Below, piece by piece: positions 1 to 6,337 of a stretch of 17,837 nucleotides of DNA. Made by a program: the position numbers and the translations under genes. The stretch covers positions 1 through 17,837 of the forward strand of contig CAYSDH010000064.1 in assembly GCA_964429805.1 (NCBI GenBank), written 5' to 3'. The stretch comes from CAYSDH01 sp964429805 (lineage in GTDB: Bacteria > Bacteroidota > Bacteroidia > Flavobacteriales_D > JABDKJ01). Under the pieces are notes generated by a model. That model had not been told where the DNA came from, ran no database searches, and saw only the letters and a program-made list of their open reading frames with translations. Every line of letters begins with the position of its first letter. Position 1 is the stretch's first letter.

Positions 1-90
1 GCTCCTAAGAAGAAGACGACTGCAAAGAAGTCTACTGCTAAGAAGAAGACATCAGCAAAGAAAAAGGCTGCTCCAAGAAAGAAGAAGTAA
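1..90 (+). CDS. C-terminal tail of a Lys/Ala-rich protein (partial, 5' end outside window)
   Basis: Frame 1 is open from the first base to a TAA at 88-90 and encodes 29 residues made almost only of Lys, Ala, Thr, Ser and Pro, with repeated AKK/TAKK units and the ending APRKKK. Such basic low-complexity tails usually bind nucleic acid electrostatically. They occur on histone H1-like proteins and as extensions of DNA- or RNA-acting enzymes; the topA gene in this same window carries a very similar tail. The body of the protein is not visible, so I cannot name it. A strong hairpin terminator follows about 60 bp after the stop, so this is the last gene of its unit. Frame and stop are certain; function is open. 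Confidence 0.75.
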   Translation, partial: APKKKTTAKKSTAKKKTSAKKKAAPRKKK

Positions 91-151
91 TTCTTTCAGC
101 CTTTTCAACCTGACATTGATTGAACGATTTATTCAGGTAGAATCTTAACGC

Positions 152-186
152 AAAATCCCGCTCATCAATGATGAGTGGGATTTTTT
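152..186 (+). terminator. Rho-independent terminator, probably bidirectional
   Basis: A 15-bp stem (152-166 with 170-184, one G.T wobble, loop AAT) is followed on the plus strand by a run of six T. It lies 62 bp after the Lys-rich gene's stop and 41 bp past the convergent minus-strand CRTAC1-like gene. Read on the minus strand the same stem ends in four T, so it may stop both transcripts, less efficiently on the minus side. Confidence 0.9.
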
Positions 187-226
187 ATTCTTAGGTGAAT
201 CAGAGATACACGAGTGTCAATTTTGC

Positions 227-2980
227 TTAATGCTGAATCACTAACCTTCTCACAAATCGATTTTGCTTTGAGTCTGAAACAACGATGTGGTAGCTGCCTG
301 ATGTCAAGTGAGCCACATCCAGGTCAATTTTCTCGCGCTGAGAAGTAAGCGTCTCAATCAAAAGAACTCTTCCACGGTTGTCAATTATCATTAAATCACT
401 AGCCTGACGCATTCTAGTTTGAAGAGTCAATGTCAGTTTCTGATCAGCGGGATTGGGGTAGATGTCAAAACCATAACTACCCGTCAATAATTCATCAAGC
501 CCAATGAAGACTCCTCCAACCTCAACAGAATCACAAAATTGTTGTTCACCGCAATCACTACTTGCAGTCACACAGACATAATATGTTCCTGCATCATCAT
601 AGGTGTATTGCTCTTGCCACTCTGTGCTTTGATTTCCGTCACCATAGTCCCAGAGCACATCATCTGCATTTTCAGAAAAGTTGACAAAGTCGACAACGAG
701 ACTGTCTACCTCCGCTTCAAAATCTGCAAGCGGAACCAAGCAATCGACAACTATCGTGTCACAAGTAGTAATGCTTTCACACGAATTAAAAATTGTCATG
801 CACACTTCATACTCCCCTGCTGAGCTATAAGCGTAGACACCATTTAAACCACTAAAAGTAGAACCGTCTCCCATGGTCCAATTCGCACTATCAGCCATTG
901 TTTCATCTGCACTAAAAGTGATTTCCAGATTATCAATTTCAGAAGTAAACGTTGACAGTGGTGCAATACAATTCACGTCTACCGAGTCGCAAATCACATC
1001 TGCTCCACACTCATTATAAATCTCCAAACAGACATAATAGGTTCCCGCCTCTTCAAACTCATAACTTGGATTTTCCATGGCTGATGAACCGCCATCGCCA
1101 AATTCCCAATGCACCGAATCAGTCATCTGCACATTGGCAGAAAAAATAACTTCCAGTTGGTCTGACGTAAAGTCAAAGTCTCCTTGAGGTACTATACAAT
1201 CCACTGGAATATTTTGACAGATACTATCAAATGAACAGGAATTTTCTGCGGTCAAGCAAACGGTATATGTTCCACCTACATCATAGGTGTAACTTCCGTT
1301 TTGCGACAAGACTTCACCTCCATCTCCCATGTCGTAGTGCCAGTCTGTGATGCCCGAACTTCCACTTCCACTTACGGAAACTTCAAGTCCGCTTCCGGCA
1401 CTATACACGAAATCAACTTCAGGCAAACAATCTATAACTGCAATGGTAGGATCTTCGGTGATATTGTATCTGCGATCTACTGGTAAATCATAGAGCGTGT
1501 TCACAACACCGCTCGGAAAGTGGACTATCACGGAGTCTACAATCTCATTGGCGCCAAGGCCTATGATTCTCGTGTCACTTGTTTGCGAGGCGAAGCTGCT
1601 TCCTGCTGTTGTGTATACTATTTGCTTGACACCTCCTGCCCAAACCTCTATGAGTGAGCCTACGGCATCTCTATTAGAAATAGTTCCTTCTAGGTTAATT
1701 TTCACCCAGTGATTAGAGCCGCCTACATTTTTCCATATTTCAACTGCCCCTTGATTATTGTCCTGCATCACCATGTCGGCATAGCCGTCATTATTAATAT
1801 CACCCGTAGACATGCCAAATCCAAAACCATATATGGTAGAATCTAAATCGATTCCGTCATAAGGCTCAAACACGCTATTGCCGTAATTGATGAATAGAAA
1901 GCGATTTGTACCCCAGGTTCCATCTCCAGTAGATGCCGCAAACAAATCAAGATCCATATCATTATCTATGTCTATGAAACTTGTACCCCAGCATTCGAAA
2001 TTAATTTCAAGAATGGTGTCATTTTCTGCTGGCATGAATGATCCTCCATCATTTTGAAACATGCGATTCCCCCCATTCATGTCAGAGGCTCCAAAATCTG
2101 TATTCGTGACATATAAATCTAGCCAACCATTATTGTCATAATCTCCAATGTTTAGCCCCATACCGTCCATAGGAATTCCTATACCACTGCTTTCGCTAAT
2201 GTCAGTAAACGTACCGTCTCCTTCATTTTGAAAGAATCGGTTTTTAGTGAGTGACTTATCATTGGCCGTGTAGAGGTCTGCATCTCCATCAAGGTCGTAG
2301 TCGAAAAAAATGGACGCATAAGTTAGTCCATCTTCATCTAGAACTCCAGCAAATTCTGCCATGTCAACAAAGGTTCCGTCTCCTTGGTTTCTCATTAGCC
2401 TATTGGGGCCTCCTCCAACCGTAAAGCGATGAGAGATGTATACATCCAACCATCCGTCATTGTCATAATCGGCCCAGCAGGCGCTGTATGCACGTATAGG
2501 AGTTTGACCAAAGCCAGCCGAGACAGTCACGTCTGTCAGTGTATTTGGCGAATCTCTTCGGTATAATTTAACCAAGCCTCCACTGAGGTCGATGGAACTC
2601 AGGTTGGTGACAAACATGTCCTTGTCTCCATCATTATCATAGTCTACCCATGTCACACTCCTTGAGGCATCATTCTCTTGAAAAAGTGAAAGGTCGAGCC
2701 ATTGAGTCATCGTGTCAGGACCTTGAAAATAGACTCTGACTCCATCTCCGATACTGGTTGCAAATGTCAAATCATCGAGACCATCGTCATTCACATCAAC
2801 TAGGCTGACTCCGCCACAGTCACCAACGCCTGTGTAGACATAATCGACTCCGAGAGAATCTGAGGCATAAGTGAAATAATCTTGACTGGAAATGGTCTGT
2901 GGCAATGAGCATATGAAAACTGCCAACATCAAAAAAGTCAATCGCCCTTTTAGAACAATTGTATCAATTACTAGTTTCAT
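227..2980 (-). CDS. CRTAC1-like secreted protein: FG-GAP/VCBS repeats, ASPIC/UnbV, four PKD modules, T9SS sorting domain
   Basis: This 917-residue protein is predicted to be exported by Sec and then moved across the outer membrane by the type IX system. A signal peptide (basic start, hydrophobic core around residues 14-26) is followed by seven Asp-rich calcium-type motifs near residues 62, 113, 171, 227, 280, 337 and 394 (for example DYDNDGWLD), typical of FG-GAP/VCBS beta-propeller blades. Residues about 421-500 match the ASPIC/UnbV domain of CRTAC1-like proteins. Residues 518-822 hold four PKD domains, each with a W-x-x-GDG core and regularly spaced Cys. Residues about 836-917 form a type A T9SS sorting domain (YPNPA, GRVL, LTSGSYHIVV). 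The domain order is common in Bacteroidota surface proteins. Its exact role is unknown; adhesion or glycan binding is an inference. It is a lone gene between a terminator and a divergent control region. Confidence 0.93.
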   Translation of the reverse strand: MKLVIDTIVLKGRLTFLMLAVFICSLPQTISSQDYFTYASDSLGVDYVYTGVGDCGGVSLVDVNDDGLDDLTFATSIGDGVRVYFQGPDTMTQWLDLSLFQENDASRSVTWVDYDNDGDKDMFVTNLSSIDLSGGLVKLYRRDSPNTLTDVTVSAGFGQTPIRAYSACWADYDNDGWLDVYISHRFTVGGGPNRLMRNQGDGTFVDMAEFAGVLDEDGLTYASIFFDYDLDGDADLYTANDKSLTKNRFFQNEGDGTFTDISESSGIGIPMDGMGLNIGDYDNNGWLDLYVTNTDFGASDMNGGNRMFQNDGGSFMPAENDTILEINFECWGTSFIDIDNDMDLDLFAASTGDGTWGTNRFLFINYGNSVFEPYDGIDLDSTIYGFGFGMSTGDINNDGYADMVMQDNNQGAVEIWKNVGGSNHWVKINLEGTISNRDAVGSLIEVWAGGVKQIVYTTAGSSFASQTSDTRIIGLGANEIVDSVIVHFPSGVVNTLYDLPVDRRYNITEDPTIAVIDCLPEVDFVYSAGSGLEVSVSGSGSSGITDWHYDMGDGGEVLSQNGSYTYDVGGTYTVCLTAENSCSFDSICQNIPVDCIVPQGDFDFTSDQLEVIFSANVQMTDSVHWEFGDGGSSAMENPSYEFEEAGTYYVCLEIYNECGADVICDSVDVNCIAPLSTFTSEIDNLEITFSADETMADSANWTMGDGSTFSGLNGVYAYSSAGEYEVCMTIFNSCESITTCDTIVVDCLVPLADFEAEVDSLVVDFVNFSENADDVLWDYGDGNQSTEWQEQYTYDDAGTYYVCVTASSDCGEQQFCDSVEVGGVFIGLDELLTGSYGFDIYPNPADQKLTLTLQTRMRQASDLMIIDNRGRVLLIETLTSQREKIDLDVAHLTSGSYHIVVSDSKQNRFVRRLVIQH
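515..1429 (-). repeat. Four tandem PKD modules with a 76-residue period
   Basis: Within the CRTAC1-like protein, residues 518-822 are four PKD modules. The first Cys of the VC-x6-C motif falls at residues 575, 651, 727 and 803, exactly 76 residues apart. Each module has the pattern C-x6-C-x5-C, and the first three continue with x6-C at the next module's start. GDG cores lie near 552, 628, 704 and 780. The modules are clearly diverged in sequence, so this is an old duplication held to constant length, not a recent DNA repeat. Confidence 0.9.
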
Positions 2981-2997
2981 CTGTAGATACGGTGTTT

Positions 2998-3034
2998 TGA
3001 TTAGCCCCCTTTAATCAGGGCGATTCTAAAGATA
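2998..3034 (-). promoter_or_regulatory. Candidate promoter -7 element and leader inverted repeat for the CRTAC1-like gene
   Basis: On the minus strand TATCTTTA (3034-3027) matches seven of eight positions of the Bacteroidota -7 consensus TAnnTTTG and would place the transcript start roughly 40 nt before the ATG. No good -33 TTTG is present at the usual distance. Between it and the gene lies a 6-bp inverted repeat, TGATTA / TAATCA (2998-3003 and 3012-3017), that could be an operator or a leader hairpin. Pattern match only. Confidence 0.35.
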
Positions 3035-3091
3035 TGAAAATATGATATACAGTGCCATTTTGGAGTGCATGGAGCATACCAATTTTACTTG

Positions 3092-3109
3092 CACAGAGGG
3101 CGCTCTGTG
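3092..3109. repeat. Perfect 7-bp hairpin in the divergent intergenic region
   Basis: CACAGAG (3092-3098) and CTCTGTG (3103-3109) are perfect inverted repeats around a GGCG loop. The hairpin lies between the two divergent genes, about 110 bp from the CRTAC1-like start and 75 bp from the sanA start. There is no T-run on either side, so it is not a standard terminator. It could be an operator; its function is unknown. Confidence 0.5.
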
Positions 3110-3167
3110 TTAAGATCATAACATGGATACTCTTTTTAAACTTTGGCCGTTTCGTTTGATGTATTAC

Positions 3168-3180
3168 TAATTTTGGAGGA
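3168..3180 (+). promoter_or_regulatory. Strong Shine-Dalgarno GGAGGA before sanA, overlapping a -7-like TAATTTTG
   Basis: GGAGGA (3175-3180) sits 4 nt before the ATG at 3185 and decides that start over an upstream in-frame TTG at 3143. Strong Shine-Dalgarno sites are not typical of this phylum. TAATTTTG (3168-3175) fits the TAnnTTTG promoter element, with a TTTG 22 bp upstream at 3142-3145, but using it would give an almost leaderless transcript without the GGAGGA. The two readings compete; the ribosome site is the more secure. Confidence 0.5.
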
Positions 3181-3184
3181 GCAC

Positions 3185-3838
3185 ATGTCCAAGAAAAAAC
3201 AAAAACCAAAGTCAAAACGTATTTGGCGCATACTGATGTATGCCGCTTTTGCGCTGCTACTCGTGTTTCTGATACCAGAATTACTGGTGAAGCTTCATGC
3301 TTCAGATCGAATATTTGATACTGCCGAAGATGTTCCAAAAAACAGAGTCTGCCTGCTTTTAGGTACTTCCAAGAGTTCTTCGCTTGGACCCAACCCCTAT
3401 TTTCATAACCGCATTGATGCTACTGCCAATCTGTACAAGGCTGGAAAGGTAGAGCGCATACTTGTCACCGGAGACAACGGTACAAAACGGTACAACGAGC
3501 CAACCGACATGCGCGATGCGTTGATTAAAAAAGGCGTGCCAAAAGATGACATAGTCTTAGACTTTGCTGGGTTTAGAACGCTTGACTCTGTGGTGCGATC
3601 AAAAGAGGTGTTTGGCCAGGACCGTATTACGATTGTTTCTCAACGTTTTCACAACGAGAGAGCACTGTATATAGCAAAATGGAAAGGGATTGATGCTGTG
3701 GCGTACAATGCGGCTGATGTGACTTCTAAGCGAGCGTGGAAGGTGCTTTTAAGAGAGCGCTTTGCCCGTGTCAAAATGTTTATCGACCTTATTATCGGCA
3801 CGGAGCCAAAATTTCTGGGCAAGAAAGAACCGATATAA
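3185..3838 (+). CDS. sanA: SanA/YdcF-like (DUF218) inner-membrane protein
   Basis: The 217-residue protein has a Lys/Arg-rich cytoplasmic start (MSKKKQKPKSKRIWR), one transmembrane helix at about 16-34, and a DUF218 domain outside the membrane. Landmarks shared with SanA are LLGTSK (58-63), GDN (96-98), NEPTDMR (104-110), DFAGFRTLDS (126-135) and SQRFHNERA (152-160). In Enterobacteria SanA contributes to the envelope barrier and vancomycin tolerance, but its biochemical activity is not settled; DUF218 is an alpha/beta fold sometimes thought to act on polyprenyl-linked or sugar substrates. The start at 3185 is chosen because of the GGAGGA 4 nt upstream and because the in-frame extension would begin at a TTG and separate the charged N-terminus from the start. 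It stands alone and is convergent with groEL. Confidence 0.88.
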   Translation: MSKKKQKPKSKRIWRILMYAAFALLLVFLIPELLVKLHASDRIFDTAEDVPKNRVCLLLGTSKSSSLGPNPYFHNRIDATANLYKAGKVERILVTGDNGTKRYNEPTDMRDALIKKGVPKDDIVLDFAGFRTLDSVVRSKEVFGQDRITIVSQRFHNERALYIAKWKGIDAVAYNAADVTSKRAWKVLLRERFARVKMFIDLIIGTEPKFLGKKEPI

Positions 3839-3867
3839 AAAAAGCCCCTCCTAAATGGAGAGGCTTT
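3836..3867 (-). terminator. Terminator of groES-groEL, shared with sanA
   Basis: AAAGCCCCTCC (3841-3851) pairs with GGAGAGGCTTT (3857-3867) with one mismatch and a 5-nt loop. On the minus strand the stem is followed by seven T (complement of 3837-3843), giving a standard terminator for groEL, whose stop is about 33 bp upstream. On the plus strand the hairpin begins right after the sanA stop but lacks a good T-run, so sanA termination here is weaker. Confidence 0.8.
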
Positions 3868-3869
3868 CG

Positions 3870-3892
3870 TTCGATTCAGTAAACTGATCGAA
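3870..3892 (-). repeat. Second hairpin in the groEL 3' untranslated region
   Basis: TTCGAT-T-CAGT (3870-3880) pairs with ACTG-ATCGAA (3883-3892) across a 2-nt loop: ten paired bases with one bulged T. It begins 7 bp after the groEL stop and precedes the terminator hairpin on the minus strand. Tandem hairpins at the 3' end may stabilise the groESL message or help end sanA transcription from the other side. Structure is seen; role is inferred. Confidence 0.5.
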
Positions 3893-3899
3893 ATTTCTA

Positions 3900-5534
3900 T
3901 TACATCATTCCAGGCATTCCTCCGCCCATACCTGCTGGCATGGCTGGCGCGCCTTCTTCTTCAATGTCAGAAACGACAGCTTCGGTAGTAAGGAGCATTC
4001 CTGCAATTGATGCGGCATTTTCCAATGCTACTCGCGTTACTTTGGTTGGATCAATAACTCCAGCCTTCAGCAAGTTTTCGTACTCATCTGTACGTGCATT
4101 GTATCCATAGTCATCGCTTCCTTCTCTCACTTTCTGTACAATCACAGATCCTTCACCACCAGCATTTTCGATGATTTGTCTCAACGGTTCTTCAATCGCT
4201 CTCTTCACAATTGACACACCTGTCTCTTGGTCAAAGTTGGCACACTTCACATCCGTCAATCCTGAAATTGCTCTAATATACGCCACACCACCACCAGGAA
4301 CGATACCTTCTTCTACCGCAGCTCTTGTTGCATGAAGTGCATCATCTACTCTGTCTTTCTTCTCCTTCATCTCCACTTCCGTGGCCGCACCAACATAAAG
4401 TACTGCAACTCCACCAGCCAATTTGGCTAGACGCTCTTGTAGCTTCTCTTTGTCGTAGTCTGAAGTCGTTGACTCTATCTGTGCTTTAATCTGAGCGACA
4501 CGACCAGAAATGGTGTTCTTGTCTCCAGCACCGTTAACGATAGTTGTCGAATCCTTGTCGATTGTAATCTTCTCGCAGGTACCAAGGTCATTTAAGTCAG
4601 CATCAGAGAGCTTTCTTCCTTGCTCTTCAGAAATAACAGTACCACCCGTAAGGATCGCAATGTCTTCTAGCATGGCTTTTCTTCTGTCTCCAAATCCTGG
4701 GGCTTTAACTGCCGCTATCTTAAGGCTACCTCTCAATCTGTTGACCACCAATGTGGCCAAGGCTTCACCTTCCACATCTTCGGCAACAATTAGAAATGGC
4801 TTACCAGTTTGAGCAGCCTTTTCTAGCACTGGAAGAAGATCCTTCATGTTTGACACCTTCTTGTCATAAATCAAGATGTACGGATTCTCCATGTCAGTGA
4901 TCATCTTTTCAGAATTAGTCACGAAGTATGGTGAGAGGTATCCTCTGTCAAACTGCATTCCTTCTACAATCTCCACTGTAGTATCAGTTCCTTTCGCCTC
5001 TTCTACAGTAATCACTCCTTCCTTCTTCACTTTCTCCATTGCCTGAGCAATGAGTGTTCCGATGGTGTCGTCATTATTCGCAGAAATACTAGCTACCTGC
5101 TTTATTTTCTCGATGTCATCTCCTACTTCTTGAGACATGCTCGCCAAGTGACTAACTACAGCCGCTACAGCTTTGTCAATTCCTCTTTTGAGGTCCATAG
5201 GGTTTGCGCCAGCGGCAACATTCTTAAGTCCAGCTGTCACGATAGCTTGAGCAAGAACTGTTGCAGTCGTGGTACCGTCACCAGCGTTGTCAGCAGTCTT
5301 GCTTGCTACTTCCTTTACCATTTGAGCACCCATGTTCTCTATTGGGTCTTTGAGCTCAATCTCTTTAGCGACAGACACTCCATCTTTAGTCACACTTGGT
5401 GCGCCAAATTTCTTGTCTAAAATCACATTACGACCTTTAGGCCCTAGTGTAACTTTTACTGCATTTGCTAATGCATCTACTCCACGCTTGAGCTTATCAC
5501 GCGCTTCTACATCAAATGTTATTTCCTTTGCCAT
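3900..5534 (-). CDS. groEL: Chaperonin GroEL (Hsp60)
   Basis: The 544-residue protein matches the full length of GroEL. It forms the double-ring ATP-driven folding chamber in the cytoplasm with GroES as lid. Visible hallmarks are the phosphate-binding LGPKGRNV (30-37), SVTKDGVSVA with Asp51, the nucleotide-site GDGTT (85-89) with Asp86, RVDDALHATRAAVEEG near residue 400, and a flexible Gly/Met-rich end, GMGGGMPGMM. No key residue is missing. It follows groES after 27 bp with no terminator between, so the two are co-transcribed. Tandem hairpins after the stop end the transcript. The start is the only sensible one (MAKEITFDVEAR). Confidence 0.98.
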   Translation of the reverse strand: MAKEITFDVEARDKLKRGVDALANAVKVTLGPKGRNVILDKKFGAPSVTKDGVSVAKEIELKDPIENMGAQMVKEVASKTADNAGDGTTTATVLAQAIVTAGLKNVAAGANPMDLKRGIDKAVAAVVSHLASMSQEVGDDIEKIKQVASISANNDDTIGTLIAQAMEKVKKEGVITVEEAKGTDTTVEIVEGMQFDRGYLSPYFVTNSEKMITDMENPYILIYDKKVSNMKDLLPVLEKAAQTGKPFLIVAEDVEGEALATLVVNRLRGSLKIAAVKAPGFGDRRKAMLEDIAILTGGTVISEEQGRKLSDADLNDLGTCEKITIDKDSTTIVNGAGDKNTISGRVAQIKAQIESTTSDYDKEKLQERLAKLAGGVAVLYVGAATEVEMKEKKDRVDDALHATRAAVEEGIVPGGGVAYIRAISGLTDVKCANFDQETGVSIVKRAIEEPLRQIIENAGGEGSVIVQKVREGSDDYGYNARTDEYENLLKAGVIDPTKVTRVALENAASIAGMLLTTEAVVSDIEEEGAPAMPAGMGGGMPGMM

Positions 5535-5561
5535 GTTCTTGGTTATTAATCAATAAGTGTA

Positions 5562-5837
5562 TCAGACGATTGCGAAAATATCAGACTCCTTCATAATGAG
5601 GTAGTCTGTACCTTCTATGCTTATCTCCGTTCCAGAGTACTTGCCATAGAGCACAGTGTCTCCTGACTTTACAGTCATTGGTTCGTCTTTCTTTCCGCCA
5701 CCTACTGCGATGACTTTACCTTTTTGAGGCTTCTCTTTTGCCGTGTCAGGAATGATTATTCCACCTGCGGTCTTTTCCTCTGCAGTTGCCGGCTCTACGA
5801 GCACGCGGTCTGCTATAGGTTGCACATTTATTGCCAT
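5562..5837 (-). CDS. groES: Co-chaperonin GroES (Hsp10)
   Basis: This 91-residue protein has the usual GroES length. It starts with the conserved beta strand containing PIADRVLVEP (residues 7-16), followed by the mobile loop around EEKTAGGIIIPD (21-32) that docks onto GroEL, the roof-loop region, and the closing strand YLIMKESDIFAIV. It is the first gene of the groES-groEL unit. A 149-bp gap with palindromes and a terminator-like hairpin separates it from secG, which argues for a dedicated promoter. No CIRCE (HrcA) element is present in that gap; control is probably through another operator. Confidence 0.98.
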   Translation of the reverse strand: MAINVQPIADRVLVEPATAEEKTAGGIIIPDTAKEKPQKGKVIAVGGGKKDEPMTVKSGDTVLYGKYSGTEISIEGTDYLIMKESDIFAIV

Positions 5838-5873
5838 TTTATCAATTTATTGTTCGTGTGAATAAATATTTGG

Positions 5874-5903
5874 ACAGAATGTATGAGTCACATTCTGTGC
5901 CAA
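5874..5903 (-). promoter_or_regulatory. groES control region: perfect palindrome overlapping promoter-like elements
   Basis: ACAGAATGT (5874-5882) and ACATTCTGT (5890-5898) are perfect 9-bp inverted repeats around a 7-nt spacer, 36 bp before the groES ATG. On the minus strand ATTG-N17-TACATTCT could be a Bacteroidota-type promoter overlapping it. Alternatively TTGGCAC (5903-5897) exactly matches a sigma-54 -24 element, but the -12 position reads GTGA rather than TTGC, so the match is partial. A dimeric repressor site overlapping the promoter is the simplest reading; a leader hairpin is another. Confidence 0.5.
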
Positions 5904-5925
5904 TCGTGTTTTTTAAGAATAGAAG

Positions 5926-5961
5926 AAAAAAATGTCAGTTCGATAGTGACAAACTGACATT
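5926..5961 (-). terminator. Terminator of the miaB-secG operon
   Basis: AATGTCAGTT (5931-5940) and AACTGACATT (5952-5961) are perfect 10-bp inverted repeats around an 11-nt loop. Read on the minus strand the stem is followed by seven T (complement of 5926-5932). It starts 25 bp after the secG stop and is followed by the groES control region, so it probably ends the operon. The stem is AT-rich, so read-through into groES is likely. The arms contain the TGTCAG motif also found upstream of miaB. Confidence 0.7.
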
Positions 5962-5986
5962 GAATAGACTAAAATCTGTCAGATTA

Positions 5987-6337
5987 TCACTGATCTCCTT
6001 CTTGAGAATCTAAGTCATCCATGTCATTTAGATCCAAGGTAACACCCGGATCAATCTGCGGTGCGGACATTTCAGCTTCACCAGCTTTATCATCACCAGC
6101 CGAGAGGCTTGGATTACTCGAGCTAAGAATAAAAGACGAACCTAGACATAGAAGAACCAAGCACAATGCTAGTCCCCATGTGGCCTTCTCAAGAAAATCT
6201 GCTGTTCTTTTTACACCACCTAGTTGGTTGGCATTTCCAAATGCTGAACCTAGTCCACCACCTTTTGGATTTTGAATCAGAACGATTACTCCTAGTAAAA
6301 TCGCAACAATGAATATGAGTATCGTAATAATGACCAT
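5987..6337 (-). CDS. secG: Preprotein translocase subunit SecG
   Basis: SecG is the small auxiliary subunit of the SecYEG channel in the inner membrane and helps SecA-driven export. The 116-residue protein shows the family plan: transmembrane helix 1 (about 2-22), the conserved loop with QNPKGGGLGSAFG (22-34) and KRTADFLEKATW (43-54), helix 2 (about 54-72), then an acidic, low-complexity extension of about 45 residues. The acidic tail is longer than in E. coli SecG (110 residues with a different end) but is usual in Bacteroidota. Its ATG overlaps the stop of the upstream TPR gene by 1 nt (TAATG), indicating coupling. It is the last gene before the operon terminator. Confidence 0.93.
   Translation of the reverse strand: MVIITILIFIVAILLGVIVLIQNPKGGGLGSAFGNANQLGGVKRTADFLEKATWGLALCLVLLCLGSSFILSSSNPSLSAGDDKAGEAEMSAPQIDPGVTLDLNDMDDLDSQEGDQ

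Noticed and set aside
539..1712. Plus-strand open frames across the CRTAC1-like gene
   Set aside because: They are antisense to a domain-rich coding sequence and have no homology-like features or start signals.
3015..3338. Minus-strand 107-codon open frame over the start of sanA
   Set aside because: It is antisense to the conserved sanA start and shows no recognisable motif; treated as a shadow.
4510..5556. Several plus-strand open frames inside groEL
   Set aside because: All are antisense to a fully conserved groEL and have the Ser/Pro-rich composition typical of antisense frames.
5838..5986. CIRCE/HrcA operator upstream of groES
   Set aside because: No TTAGCACTC-N9-GAGTGCTAA or close variant is present; the inverted repeats found have different sequences.
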